Positions 12,466-24,780 of a DNA stretch of 64,000 bases are shown here, piece by piece (positions within the stretch are counted from its first letter, which is position 1; every line of letters begins with the position of its first letter). The position numbers were made by a program, and so were the translations under genes. Origin of the DNA: Metallyticus violacea. Lineage: Eukaryota; Arthropoda; Insecta; Mantodea; Metallyticidae. The notes beneath the pieces were generated by a model, which saw only the letters and a program-made list of their open reading frames with translations, did not search any database and had not been told where the DNA came from. The DNA lies in contig CM060837.1 of assembly GCA_030762175.1 (NCBI GenBank), positions 8,078,001 through 8,142,000 on the forward strand, given 5' to 3'.

Positions 12466-13330
12466 ATATGGAAAAGCCTCAATTAATATGCCATAATCAA
12501 CAGCCTCACATTCAGATTAACAAACCTTCCAATAAGAAAGACAGAATACAAATTGCAGTACCAAAAAATGTAGAGATAGCACAGAAAAATAGTTACACAA
12601 CAGATCTGGTCAACAAGAAAATAGAAAAATTCAAAAAGAAAAAACGAATAAAAGATATCACCACACTAAAAGGCTACAAAGGGGATCATATATATAAGAA
12701 ATTCACACTCCACCCATGGGCAAACCAAAAATTCCAGAAGATTTTTAAAGAGGCAAACATCATTTTGACTCCAGTAAACAAATGTAGTTTAAAAAACCTC
12801 CTAAAAACGAACACAAAAGACAAAATTCTTCCAGAAAAAAATCAGGCATTAACGAAATTGCTTGCAAAGATTGCAATATGAAATATATAGGCAAAACAAA
12901 AAAGAAATATTTCCATACGGTTTAAGGAGCACATGAAACATGTAAAATATAAACATATGGAAAAATCATCAATAGCAGACCATTTGTGGCAAAAGAACCA
13001 CAAATTCCAAAAGGTACCAAAACTCTTGAAAAACCAATAGAATTGACAGTGTGGGAAAATATATTCATAAATAAAAACAAAGAAAATTTGGTTAATTTTG
13101 ATCTCCCAAACAATAGTAACCTTATCATTAAATTCGTGAAGTCAACAAAGCAACATCTTAATATCACGCGGGGAAGCAGACATTGGGATCATGCTGACGA
13201 TGAAGGCAACCGCCTTTGAAACATGTCCAAGTAAGTGCAACTAAATTAGTGAAATTTGAGTGATTTCCTCAATAATAATTTGTTATATTATACTATATTT
13301 CACTGTGAAAATTCCAGCTATTCAAAACTA
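12466..13330 (+). mobile_element. PLE-2: 3' part of a Penelope-like element
   Basis: Same family as PLE-1: the start aligns with PLE-1 from about 6935 (CATAATCAACAGCCTCACA). It holds the linker after the RT (12468-12881), a GIY-YIG remnant with ACKDCNMKYIGKTK (about 12865-12905, frameshifted) and the C-terminal part at 12986-13219 (PIELTVWENIFINKNKENL). No inverted left arm is visible. The 3' end reaches TTTCACTGTGAAAATTCC at about 13298, the same terminus as PLE-1. Confidence 0.85.
13194..13228 (+). ncRNA. Hammerhead-like ribozyme core of PLE-2
   Basis: Best-preserved core of this family: CTGACGA, an extra T, stem GAAGGC/GCCTTT with loop AACC, then GAAACATGTC. In a type I reading, GAAAC-AT-GTC is a 2-bp helix III with a 2-nt loop and cleavage after GTC. 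Helix I partners were not established. Confidence 0.5.
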
Positions 13331-13334
13331 TTGT

Positions 13335-13804
13335 TAATTTTATTTCTTTTGTCACAAATACCACATTTCCAGAACCAGGTAAGCCTAGAGAATTTTTGTT
13401 TTTTTTTATATATCCCACTCTTCAGATATAATTAACTCACCTGCATTTTCACATCTGCAGAACCAAGTAAATCTAGAGAAATATTCCCCCCAGATGTAAA
13501 CACCTCACAAGCAATTCAAATGTCCACCAGAAAAGCCTGGCAGGGGAGGGAAAAAAAAAGAGGAAAACCAAGAAAAATAATTTTTTTTCCCCCTCCGAGA
13601 TATAAATACGCTACCAACAATGCACATCAGCAGGGCCAACTAAAGGAAGGGGCAAAAAAAAAAAAAAAAAGCAACAACTTAGCAAAACCTGAAGAACACA
13701 TTTTTCTTTTTCTTTTTTGTCCCCTCCCATATAAATACCTCCCCAACATGTCACATTGCCAGGACAGACTACAAGGAAAATAACATAGAACTCAGGAAAA
13801 CCCA
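13335..13804. repeat. Degenerate tandem array, segment 5
   Basis: Same modules as elsewhere (ACATCTGCAGAACCAAGTAA, CAGGGCCAACTAAAGGAAGG). Bounded by PLE-2 and PLE-3. Confidence 0.8.
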
Positions 13805-14684
13805 AATATATGTTTTTTTCATCTTATTTTGATTTAAAGTAAAACACTAAAAATCATGTTGTAATCATGTTGTCACATTAAAACTCTCTTTAAGTTTCAC
13901 AAGTATGTATGTTACTATGCTTGCTCTGGTGGTCTGTTAATGAACTTAAACAATATGTTGTCTGCTTCCAGTATATCAAAATTCATAAGTTTGTATTCAT
14001 ATTTTTTTATGCAAAGTTTTTCCCATATATTAAGTTCTTTCGGATGTTGAATTGTTTTTAGTAATGTTATGTCCTTCTCTATTTCATGATTTTCATTCCA
14101 AAAATGTGCAGCCACTGCTGATTTTTTCTACTTGTTTGTGTCTAATATTTCTCCAGCATTCCTTTAATCTTATCCCCAGATTTCTCTTTGTTTTTCTTAT
14201 GTATATTTTGTCACAATCCTTGCAATTAATTCTATATATACATGAATTTTCTTCTTTCTTCTTTTTTTGTTTAATTTTATTTAGATTTAATAGTTTACCA
14301 ACACTATATCTGTTTATTGGTGCCAGAGTAATGCTGTACTTTTTGAAAATTTTTTGGAATTTATGGTTAACATAAGGGTGATATGTGAATTTTTGATAAG
14401 TGTTTTCTTTAAGTGAAGAACTGAGTGTAGTGATTAGTATAATCTAATTTTTATTTTTAAATTTTTTATTTTTTTATCTACCGTTTGTTTGTTAAATCCA
14501 TTTATTTCTGCTGTGTGTATTATATGTGCGTATTCTTTCCTGTATTCTTCTTTACCGAGTAGTGTATTAAATTGTATTTTAATGTGACAACATGATTTTT
14601 AGTGTTTTACTTTAAATCAAAATAAGATTAACAAAAGTTTCACTGTGTGGATTCCGGCATTCCGTAAACATATATGTTTTTTTT
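13805..14684 (-). mobile_element. PLE-3: PLE 3' fragment flanked by inverted arms
   Basis: The coding remnant is on the minus strand: 13915-14115 encodes VAAHFW-like then KELNIWEKLCIKKYE, and upstream (14120-14290) a degraded GIY-YIG, with the RT-endonuclease linker up to about 14530. A 50-bp arm at 14577-14626 is an inverted copy of 13823-13883, apart from an 11-bp insertion in the left arm. A 14-bp direct repeat ATATATGTTTTTTT (13805-13818 and about 14670-14683) flanks it. Between the right arm and that repeat is TTTCACTGTGTGGATTCC, the PLE terminus. Confidence 0.8.
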
Positions 14685-14689
14685 ATTTA

Positions 14690-15950
14690 ATATACTATTA
14701 TTATTTGTTTATATATATATTTATATTTGTCTTCTCAAATAAATCAGCAAAACCAAGGAAATCCTAGAAAAATGTGCATTCCCCCCTCCAAGATATAAAT
14801 ACCTCACTACAAATTCCCATTAGCAGGACCAATATGAGAGAGAAAAAAAGAAATGGCACAATCTAGGAGAACTTGGATAATTTCCCCCCCTTCCCTCACA
14901 AATGTAACTATCACATCTGCAGAACCAGGTAAGCCTAGAGAAATGTTCCTTCCCTCCCCCCCCAGATATAAGCAATTCAAATGTACACAACCAAAAAAGT
15001 CTGGCAAGGAGAAAATAACCACCAGTAAGCTACGAAAACTTAGAAAAATAATTTTCTTTGTTCCCCCTCCCACATATATATGACCAACAATGCACATCAA
15101 CATAACGGACTAAAGGGAGGGGGGAAAATAATAGCATAACTTAAAGAAAAATTGTTTTCCCCTCCCTTCCCCCAAATATAACTGCCTCACCATAATTTTC
15201 ACATCTGCAGGACCAACTGTGAATACAGTAAGAAGGAAATGGTAGAACTTAACAATTACTTGGAAAATTATATTCTTTTTCTTTCCTCCCAATTATAACT
15301 ACCTCATCAGCATTTCACATCTGCAGAAGTGGAAAGTCCAACAGAAATGTTTTAATTGTTTTCACCCATTACAAATATAAATACTTCACCAGCATATCAC
15401 ATCACCAGACAGATTTGAAGGGGGGAAAAAAATTGTATCTAGGAAAACCTGGAAAAAGTTGTCTCCTCTCCCCTCTTATATATATAAATATTTCTCTAGC
15501 AGTTCACTTCAGCAGGACCTATTTTATAAAAACAGAGGGGGGGGGGAAACCTGGAGAACTGAGGAAAAATTTATATTTCTTTCCTCCCTACCAGATATAA
15601 ATACCTCACCAACAATTCACTTCAGCAGGACTAAATGACTTGCTTTTGTTACTCCCAACAATATGAACTACCTTATGAGCATCTCATATCTGTAGAACTG
15701 AGAGAGGATGGAGAATTCCTTCCCTCCCCCCCCCCCCCCCCCAGAAATTAATAATTCACCAGCATTTGACTTCAACATGACCAAGAGAATAATCGCACAA
15801 CAACAAAAACTTAGAATCCCCCCCCCCCCATTTCAGATATAAATATCTCACCAGCAACACCAACTACAGGGAGGGGAGGGAAAAAAAAATATCAAAGAAC
15901 CTAGGAATCTGAAGAATTTTGTTTCTTTTCCTCCCAAATATATTATTATG
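14690..15950. repeat. Degenerate tandem array, segment 6
   Basis: Continues the array with CAGATATAAATACCTCACC blocks. C-runs of up to 15 nt near 15728 and 15818. Confidence 0.8.
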
Positions 15951-18780
15951 AATACATTAAGTATGTAGAGATAACAGCACAACAACCAAAGTTCTACACT
16001 AGGCCAATAGCGAAACTTATGCCAACACAATTTTAACAAACACACTGATAAATTATTACAATATTTTTAACGTATATATTGCCATAAACAATCCCAATCC
16101 AAATGAAAAGTTTTCTCTCCTCACAAATATTGCCCCAGCTACCTAAATTGACTTTGATCAACCATTTCCTTTGCTTCAATTAACTTTAACCATTTACCAT
16201 TTATCACTTGTCTCCATTCCCTTGTTGCTGAGCATTCAAACAGAATATGTTCTACATGTTCCACATATTGGACAAAATCTAAAGCTCCAATCTCCAAATT
16301 TCCAATCTAAACCTTGTTATTCCAGATAAGAATGGCAAAGAGGATAATGAAAGGAAATATAACCTTAGAGGTATAACAATTTATGCATAATACAATGTAT
16401 TTAGAGAAGGTAGGCAGAAATGTTAAAGAATCGTCAGATAGGGGAGAGTATGGGAGTAAATTAGCATTAGAAACAGGATTATTATACATTTAAGAACTTT
16501 CGAAAAATAAGAATTTTTGAAAAATTCTTTTGGAACTCGCACAGTAAAGCCTTTTAAATGTAAATTCTAATTAATCTGTCATTTAACACACTCTTATGCT
16601 TCACTTACTATTAAATATGGTAGGACTGGTTCCAAAAAGACATCCTGTCCATCTTTAACCAACTTGACAACTGCTGGATATACATCAATAACCTGGGTGT
16701 TAGTGTGTATATAGTCCTACAGAAATCAGCTATGAGGATAGGATAATAGTTGAAGTGTTTAGGATCAAAATATTGTAATAGAGTCCAATGATATGTATTA
16801 ATTTTATATTGTTAGTTAGTATTATGCAATCGACAAAGATGTAGATCATATTGTAATATTTAAAATTTTATGTTGATGTAAAGAGAAATAAATTCAATTC
16901 AATACCCTCAAACCTCACTTTAATGTATCCAGAAACCTCTCTCCAAATCATCTCTTCTGATCCCCCATTCCATTCCTACTTAACTCTTTCCCAACTTTGT
17001 GCACCCAATAACAATTACCTTTTCCAGACTGGAATAATAAACATTCTTCCAATAAGATCTGCAACAACCATCCCCATTTCCAAGTGCTCTGGCATTTGTA
17101 GCATTTTTAGGGATTCCCAACATAATCTTACAAAAACTCAAACTACCCTATCTATCCATCTCCAGCTTTCCTCTACCACAACCCCCCCCCCCCCTATTTC
17201 AATACAATATGCCCACCTAGACTCCACCATTGCTTTATATAATCTTTCCAACCAATTTACTGACAGCTCATGTGCAACAAACATGCAAACCTTGGATAGT
17301 GTAGATTTGTTCTGTTTCTCCCATTAACCCAAAGTGCTCAAACCACTTCTCATCCCTTCTCAACTTATTTCCCTTTTTCAATACCATAATTTTAACTAAA
17401 AATGTTAATTATAACTTAGCACAGTGGAGCTAATCGTATATTCAGATCATCATGTCAACACTCTTTTCCTCCACTTACAATGATCTAAATACCATAATCT
17501 TCTCTTAATTAGCTTTAAAGTCTATTTTTTTGCAGTGTCTCATAATTTCCGACAATACATACCTTAAACCTATTACTGAGATGGATGCAACCATTAAATC
17601 TTCAGCATAAAGTAAGCTTGGGATCTCCAGCTTATTTAATATTGGCTTGTGAATATTTACTTGCTGTAACCTATCATTGTTGTCTAAAAATAAATGAAAA
17701 AGAATTGGACTCAACTTACGCCCTTGCCTAAGCCCCATCTTGAGTAACTTCCTCAGTCACACAACCCTCACCATACCTAACAGAGAAAACATTCCCTGAT
17801 AAAGCTCCTTCAGCAAAACAATCATCTCCCTACATATCTCCTTATCCATAATGCCTCTCTGTTAATTCAATTGTATGCTTTCTCTAGGTCAACAAATACT
17901 GTATATAATCTTCCCCATTTGTTACCTAAGCATTTATCTATCACTGTTTTAATAACGCATACATTATCAGTTCTTTGGCCTTTCCTAAAACCTGATTGAA
18001 ATGGGGAGATTACAGTATTCTCTTCCACCCAATCATTTAGTGTCAGTAAAATCCTTGACAAAAGTCAATAGAAGAGTAATTCCTCTTATCATTTCCTGTT
18101 TCATCAATAAACCCCTTTATTCTTATATGTGCAGTGTATAATAGCATAGTATATAATCCTCTAATTGGTTTTGCTTCTGACACAATACCTAAAATATTCT
18201 GCAGCAATCCATCTTTCCCTACCTGCCTTATTCTTCTTCCCTTTCTGAACCTCATTCACACCTCTTCACAAGAAAACACTCCATCCAGCGCTTCCTTGTA
18301 TCTTAATTCTAATTCTAGGTTCCAATCCCTCATCACCCCATCCCTAAATTTAAATAAACCTTTAAAATAAACCATCCATTGCTGCTCCACAATTCAGGGT
18401 CTCCCTGCTCTAGCTTTTGTACAATTTCTGCTAATTTCCCACATTTGTTGTGCCTACCCCATTTCTATTGCATTTTTTTTCTTTTTTCAATCTAATAACC
18501 CATTATACAACACCCCCAGTTCCATCAATCTCCCTCTACTCTCCTCTTGAGCATTTTCTCTCCACTTAATTTGGGCACCTTTTACTAAACATCTCAATAT
18601 CCAACCAGCAATTGTAGCTTGTAATATATTCCTCATCCTTATGTGTATCCTATTTCCTTTCCACTTAAACACAATTTTCATAAACTTAGAGACTCTCCAG
18701 CCTTGTCTGATTCCCTGTGTACTAATTAATTCCATAAACACACAATCTTGGCATTACAGAATTCGTACTGAAGTAAAACT
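15950..18780 (-). mobile_element. LINE-2: non-LTR retrotransposon, antisense, heavily mutated
   Basis: Longest LINE copy. On the minus strand in order: the region before the RT (18741-18487, RENAQEESRGRLMELGVLYN), RT fingers (18061-17867), RT palm (17738-17505), then a 3' domain with YVEHVEHILFECSATREWRQ near 16270-16210 and an AT-rich 3' end near 15950. Inserted in the tandem array. No target-site duplication was found, and the 5' boundary is approximate. Confidence 0.8.
17505..18061 (-). pseudogene. LINE-2 reverse transcriptase core
   Basis: The fingers frame has SPFQSGFRKGQRTDN and then FVDLEKAYN, the motif A with its Asp. After a break, the palm frame has MGLRQGRKLSPILFHLFL (motif B) and IPSLLYAEDLMVAS, where the usual FADD catalytic pair is YAED. 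One catalytic Asp is therefore replaced by Glu, and there are frameshifts between the frames. Non-functional. Confidence 0.85.
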
Positions 18781-19232
18781 CTCCAGCCTGTGCCTGACTT
18801 CACCTATATCTGTACACTTTCTCAACTAATTCTTTCTTAAATAAAATATAACATAGTGGTCTTTTGTAACAGTGATGCCAAATATAAACATTTAAAAAAA
18901 TTGAGTTAAAATTGTTACAAAGGAAGAACAAGAAATAGCTGCTAATATACGATTTCTCAACTCGTGCCAAATGAAAAATATAACATCAACATCTTTAGGA
19001 AAATAATAAAATTTAATGATGATAAACAACAAAAAGCAGCAGAGAGAAAAATTCTTGAAATGGAAAAAAGCCAACATTACAAAATAGAAGTGAGATAGAA
19101 TTACAACTGTGTAGTTTACATTTGAAATTAACCAAAGTACTAGGCAATATGATCTGGGAAAATCATTTTAACAGTACTTAATCAAAATATGAAAAATATG
19201 ACTCAAATACTAAAACAAAAACTGGATAATTT

Positions 19233-19874
19233 ATGCCAAAAACAGGGGATAAAATACCACCAAAGAAAAAAACTACAAAAAATAATGTTTATAATCTTTC
19301 ACAACAAAAGTTCACAGATACAGAAATCAACTTTCTGAATAAAGGCTTAAAAATGTGTGTAAATTTCTCCAAAACAAATGGAAGATTATATAGCAGACAT
19401 AGAAATAGCTACCAAAAATCTTCCAGAAATAGATAGGAATACAATTCAAAGTCAATGCTGTAATATTATCCAACAAATTAGAAATACCAACCGTTAACAA
19501 AGATAATAAAAGCACTAAAAAGCAAACCTGTTACCTCCACAAAGGCAGACAAGGGAAATACCATAGTAATTCTGGATAAGAATGATTATATAGACAGAAT
19601 GGAACAATTATTAAAAAACAACAAATGTGCAACAGTAACAAAAAATTCCCTAAATCAATGCAAAAACACATTTAATAAAACAATCACTGATTGCAAATTA
19701 ATAGATAAAAAGGAACATTATAAAATCAAAGTAGATAACCCTATAATACCTGCAATCTACCGTCTCCCAAAAGTACACAAACCAGGGAAAACAGTGAGAC
19801 TTATCATAAATAACATAGATGCTCCAACTTATAAACCAGCCAAATGGTTGACTTATAAATTTTCCAAAATTTGA
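19233..19874 (+). pseudogene. PLE-4 N-terminal region and RT fingers
   Basis: The first frame has NLSQQKFTDTEINFLNKGLK, the start of the PLE conserved N-terminal region. After frameshifts, ADKGNTIVILDKNDYIDRM (about 19545-19600) is the hallmark block before the RT core, then IYRLPKVHKP and VRLIINNIDAPTYKPAKWL (to 19874). A stop after KFSKI separates it from motif A. Confidence 0.85.
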
Positions 19875-19929
19875 ATCTCATAGTATAAAAACTCACTGGA
19901 TCTTATTCAAAGAATTAATGACATCAAAA

Positions 19930-20680
19930 TAGAAAAAACAGATACTTTGGTCTCTTTTGATGTTGTAGCACTTTTTCCAAGTATTCCTACATTGAACTTA
20001 TACCCTTTTATAAAAAAAATGGTTACAAAAAATAGGTATAACAAATGAGGATATTCAAGAGTATATTACATTAATTAACTTATGTCTAGAACTAAATTGT
20101 TTTACATTCAATAACAAATATTACAAACAAAAATTTGGTTTGACAATTGGTAGCCCACTGTCTCCAATTTGGGCAGATATTTTCATGAGTAAATTGGAAA
20201 TTAAACTGGTAAAAAGTTTCCCTTGGCTATTTAAAATTTGGTACTGCTATGTTGATGATATTTTTGCAATAGTACCAGAAAGACACTTGGATGATGCAAT
20301 AAAGTTATTCAATCTAAAGGAAAAAAATATACAGAAAACCTACGCACATGGATAATGACATCAAATATAACAGTTTCAATCCAGTTTCTCACAAACATGC
20401 AGCTTTAAATAGTCTTGCATACAGATTGGTTAATGTTCCTATGAACCAGGAGGAACATGAGTTGGAAATGAATAATATGGTGGATATAGCTATACAAAAT
20501 GACTTTAAACTAGAGGTTGTACATAAGAAAATAAATAGAGCAAAGAATAAAAAGAAAATTAGAGACGCCAGTACACTTACTCCATTCAAGAAAAAAAATA
20601 AAATATACGAAAAGTTCACATATCATCCATCAATCTTTAATAAATTTCAAAAGTTTTTAAAAAATATATTATCATTTTGA
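19930..20680 (+). pseudogene. PLE-4 RT palm and thumb
   Basis: Motif A SFDVVALFPSIP (about 19955-19990), motif B TIGSPLSPIWADIFMSKLE (20140-20200) and motif C YCYVDDIFAIV (about 20248-20280), so all three catalytic Asp residues are present, unlike PLE-1 and PLE-6. A frameshift after KEKNIQKT shifts to the 20348-20680 frame, which carries FNPVSHKHAALNSLAYRLVN and the linker. Broken by frameshifts but the least degraded RT here. Confidence 0.9.
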
Positions 20681-21045
20681 TTCCAAAAATTAATTATTCC
20701 ATTAAAAATATCCTCAACTCAAAACAAAAAGAAGATAACTTACAACAAGAAGAAAAATCAGGAATATACCAGATCAACTGCAATGATTGTGAAAAAGTTT
20801 ATATTGGAAAGACCAAAAGAAATATAAAAACAAGAGCTAAGAAGCACATTAGGAATATAAACCAAAGACAAGAAGAAAAAGCAGTGGGTTGCCATTTTTG
20901 GAAAGAACAACATAGTATTAATAAAACCCCAAACTACTTAAAAATATTAAAGGGAAAACTGAGCTTACAGTCTGGGAAAACATTTATATTTGGAAGAACA
21001 AGTAGAAAGTTTTTAATTTCGAAATCCTGCCAAGTGGTGTACTAA
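20677..21045 (+). pseudogene. PLE-4 GIY-YIG endonuclease
   Basis: Open for 122 codons. GIYQINCNDCEKVYIGKTKR supplies the GIY and YIG elements with the CxxC pair; KKHIRNINQRQEEKAVGCHF follows, with the conserved Arg/His helix and the HFW-type motif, then WKEQHSIN. The domain should nick target DNA for integration. The end (after ILKG) diverges from other copies, probably through a frameshift. Confidence 0.9.
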
Positions 21046-21120
21046 TACAGAGGTTCATCAAACCTCCACCAGAGACCAATCAATCCACCATGAGGAGCAA
21101 GGACGACAGTCGACCAGGAA

Positions 21121-21153
21121 CTGGCAATGGGGGCATGGCTCCAGAAACTAGTC
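21121..21153 (+). ncRNA. Degenerate hammerhead-like core of PLE-4
   Basis: CTGGCAA in place of CTGANGA, a stem TGGGGGC/GGCTCCA, then GAAACTAGTC. The 3' half is intact and identical to the 28.9-kb copy; the 5' half has lost consensus positions. Confidence 0.35.
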
Positions 21154-21259
21154 TTCCTTTTTATTAAAATCTTAAGTGAAGTATATGTTACAATTTCAAC
21201 TCAAACTTTTAAATGTTTAGTTCTTTCTTGTTTCAGTCTAGAACCTTCCTCTTGATATT

Positions 21260-22735
21260 TAATTTGCCCCTCCACTCCACAAACCTCAAAGTTCAAATAT
21301 AGCTACATTTACTTCCCCCCTCCCCCAGAACATAAGTACTTCACCAGTAATTCATGTCGGCAGAACCAGATAGAGAGCGGAAAGAAAAAGAAAATTTGGC
21401 AGAATGAAGTAAAACTGGGAAAAACTGTTTTTTTTCCCCTCTCAGATATAAATACCAAACCACCAATTCACATCAGCAATACTAACTGCTGAAAAAAAAA
21501 AATCAGCAAAGCCTAGCAGTTAGAATTTACTTTTCGCTGCTTGCAAATATGAACTACCTCAAAAGTATTTCACATCTGCAGAACCGGGAAACCCTGGAGA
21601 AATGTTTTTCCCTCTCCCATATATACATATATATAAAAGCAGAACATAGGAACATCAGGACAATTTTTTTTTCTTTCCTCCCAAATATAGCTAAGTTACC
21701 AGGGGGAAAAAATAAAAAGAAAGGGGGAAAAAAAAAAAAGAAAAGAGAAAAAGAGGAAGAAAACCTTTCCCCCGCTCCAAGAACATAACTCACCAGCATT
21801 TCACATCAGCAGGACAGACTAGGGGAGAAAAAAAACACAAGCAGAATTGGAGAAATGTGTTTTTTTTTGGTTTGTTTGTTCTTTACGTATCTCATTAGCA
21901 TATCATTAGTAGGGCCAATTGGAGGAGGGAGGGAGGAGAGAAAAGGGGGAAGGCCCAACCCAGGAAAAATGCATTTCTCCCCAGATATAAATGTCTAACA
22001 AGCAATTCATACCAGCAGCACAAACTAGAGTAAAAAAGAAAAAGAAATAAAAAATAAAATAAATTAAAAAAATTACAGCAGAACTAAGGAAAACCTGGAG
22101 AAAGTTTTTTTTCCCCTTTCCCATACATACATACATACATATCTCACCAGCATTTCACATCAGTAGGACCAAAGAAGAAAAAAAATAATCAGCAAAACCA
22201 AGGCAAACCTGGAATATTTCTTTCCTTTTACCCCCATTTCCTCCCAAATACTGCAACAAATCTTCACATCAGGGGGGGTGATGATGATGATGATAAAAAT
22301 AAAATGGGGGGCAGAACTCCTCCCATACCAGATATAACAACACGGCATTAAAGGCATAAAATAAAACAAATATTTTGAAAATATCTCCCCAGCTTTTCAC
22401 ATTGGCAGGACCAATAAAATCTGCACAAAACAAAATAATAAATAAATCATCATTAGAACCACAGAAAACCTGGAGGATATTTTCTTTTCCCTACCTGAAC
22501 AGCATTTCACATAGCAGAATTTAGGAAAACTTGGAATAAAGGGGGGGAACCATTGGCAGAAACATGTAAAACCTAGAGAAAAAAATACCCCCCCCCCCTA
22601 GATATAAGTACCTCACCAACTTTTCATATAGGCAAGACCATTGAAAACCTGAAGGAACAAATGATACATCAATAACCGAGGCTAACCTGAAGAACTTTTT
22701 CCCCTCCTACTCAGATATAAGTAACACACCAGCAT
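21260..22735. repeat. Degenerate tandem array, segment 7
   Basis: Last large stretch of the array, with ATATAAATACCAAACC, CATTTCACATCAGCAGGACC and C-runs. An (ATAC)n run lies at about 22123-22140. It ends at LINE-3. Confidence 0.8.
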
Positions 22736-23140
22736 CTTTTCAAAAGAGAAAGATGCAATAAACATAAGAGAGAAGGAATAGCTTCATTTATATTGGGAAT
22801 TTGAACATTAAGGGGTTTTAGAACTAGAGGTGAGCATGGATTTTGTCCAATATGTGGAAAATATAGAACATATGCTGTTTGAATGCTCAGAAACAAGGGA
22901 CAACAACCGATAAATGGTAAATGGTTCAAGTTAAATTTGTTAATTGCAGCAAAGAAAATGGTTGGAGAGGAAAGAGAACTTTTGATTTGGATTGGGTTTG
23001 TTCAGGGCAATTTGTATGTTAGAAATATTGTAATAATTTATCAATCTGTTTAAATTATTGTGTTGACATGTGTTGAATATTACCAGGCCATATTGTTATA
23101 TGTACACACATAATGCAGAAGTAAATAAATATCCTAAGTA
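22735..23140 (+). mobile_element. LINE-3: 3' end of a non-LTR retrotransposon
   Basis: Plus-strand remnant of the C-terminal LINE domain: a degraded ICGK.E-.MLFECSET knuckle near 22845-22890, then KWFKLNLLIAAKKM (22918-22960) and IWIGFVQGNLYVRNIVIIYQ (to 23045). This matches the antisense 3' end of LINE-2 in order. The RT is absent. Confidence 0.7.
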
Positions 23141-24775
23141 GATTGTAATTAAAACAAATTGAGAGAGAAAAAGAAAGAAAAATAAAAGGGAAAAAAAAGA
23201 AGATCTGGAAAAAAACATGTCGGAAGTCACTCTAACATATAGCATGTATTTTCAAATGCAGCTGCATAACAATAAACAAATTTTTTTTCTTTTGATTGTA
23301 TATTGGGTTCTAGTGCTTCTTATAAAATGCTCCATAATATTATGTAATCTAAATATATATATATATATATATATGTTCTTTACACTTAAATGCATTTGTT
23401 ACTTAGATCTTTTACAATTTCTGTTTTATTCATTTTAGCTAGATATGCTGTTTTTACAGTAATTCATTTTCATATGTGCTCTTTTTGTTAACTTTCAATT
23501 TTTTCTCCTTTCTTTTTAAAGATTGTTTACTGTCAAGTTTATTTCTTAATTTTTTAATAGGGACATCAATCAGAGCAGTTGCTGCATTCTAAAATTTATT
23601 TACAAACAATGCATCTTTTTTAAAAGAAATGCTATACAACTACATGTTGTTTACTATATTTAAGAAATATTTCCAGGCATTTAGTTATGCTTTTTTAGAT
23701 ATATTTCAAGGCAGTTAAATATGCTTTTTATTTTCATTACATTACTTGTTTCTTAAATAAAATATGTGTTTAGGGGAATCATTATAGAATTATCAGTTAA
23801 AATACCAATACAAATGGTGCATTTGTGATTACCTAAGGCTCAGGCCAAAAATGCAGTTGCATTGCTACAATGAGGTGGATATGGCATGCTGCATGCTTTT
23901 GAATATGTAATAAGTATTGGTCACATTTATAGTTGTTTTAATTTTTATCAATTCATTTATTAACATGTTAGTTGGATTGATATAAAACCTCTAATATCTC
24001 CCTCCATTCTTCTGTATAAACAGATATTTACATAAATAAGACTGTAGCCTAGATTTAACCATGTATATAGGACAAAATAAAGGAGCCATCATAAATTAAT
24101 TTGCATATTATTACAGTAAAAATGTATTGTAATTATTCATACATCCCAAAATCTTAATGTGGTTATTATTTTATGTATACTATTAGTTTAATATCTGGTA
24201 GAACAATGAAGAAATTGAATTTCAATTTTTATTTCTCATGCATCAACATAAAAAGTTTTTATAACAAAATGAAAGCAAATAAAAAAAGAAGTCATTAATT
24301 TTAAATATAACAAATAGGAACAGTGCCTTCAACAATTCCAAAGGCACAAACTCCAATCAAATAACAATGAAGTAAGACATTTCAGTCCAAAGAGCAAAAC
24401 AAATCTGGATTCTTATGCCACTGTAGACAATAAACATTAAACAAAAAATCAGAAATAATAAAGCTAAGGGTTAGACCAAAAGGGCAAAACTATATCTAAA
24501 GTTGGACTGTGAAACTATAGTGTAATGCGGGTATTTATCAACAGCTTCATACTTTTCTACATCACAATGAGTGTTTATGAAAGAGAAGGATTTTTATAAA
24601 GGAATCATGATGCAAGTGCTCAATACATCTGCACACTCTTTTCCTAGTAAGATAATTTACTTTGATATGAACTACATCACTTTCATTCCTAAACCATACA
24701 CTGCTGACAATGATACCCAAAAAAGCGAGAAGCAAGAAAAAGATTATTTCCATTTATCCAGCATCGAAAGGAGAT
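23140..24775. other. Unassigned AT-rich stretch
   Basis: No transposon protein, exon or array module recognised. Contains an AT dinucleotide run at about 23352-23374. Confidence 0.6.
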
Positions 24776-24780
24776 TTTGA

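Larger units (their letters stand above)
19085..21190 (+). mobile_element. PLE-4: most complete Penelope-like element
   Basis: Contains the N-terminal region, RT, linker and GIY-YIG in order on the plus strand. The left limit is approximate, and no inverted arm was found. Beyond the coding part, 21121-21153 carries a degraded hammerhead-like core ending in GAAACTAGTC, so the 3' terminal region is present. Array sequence resumes at about 21260. Confidence 0.85.

Noticed and set aside
1700..22735. CRISPR array
   Set aside because: Repeats are degenerate, variable in spacing and part of eukaryotic DNA; no unique spacers between identical repeats.
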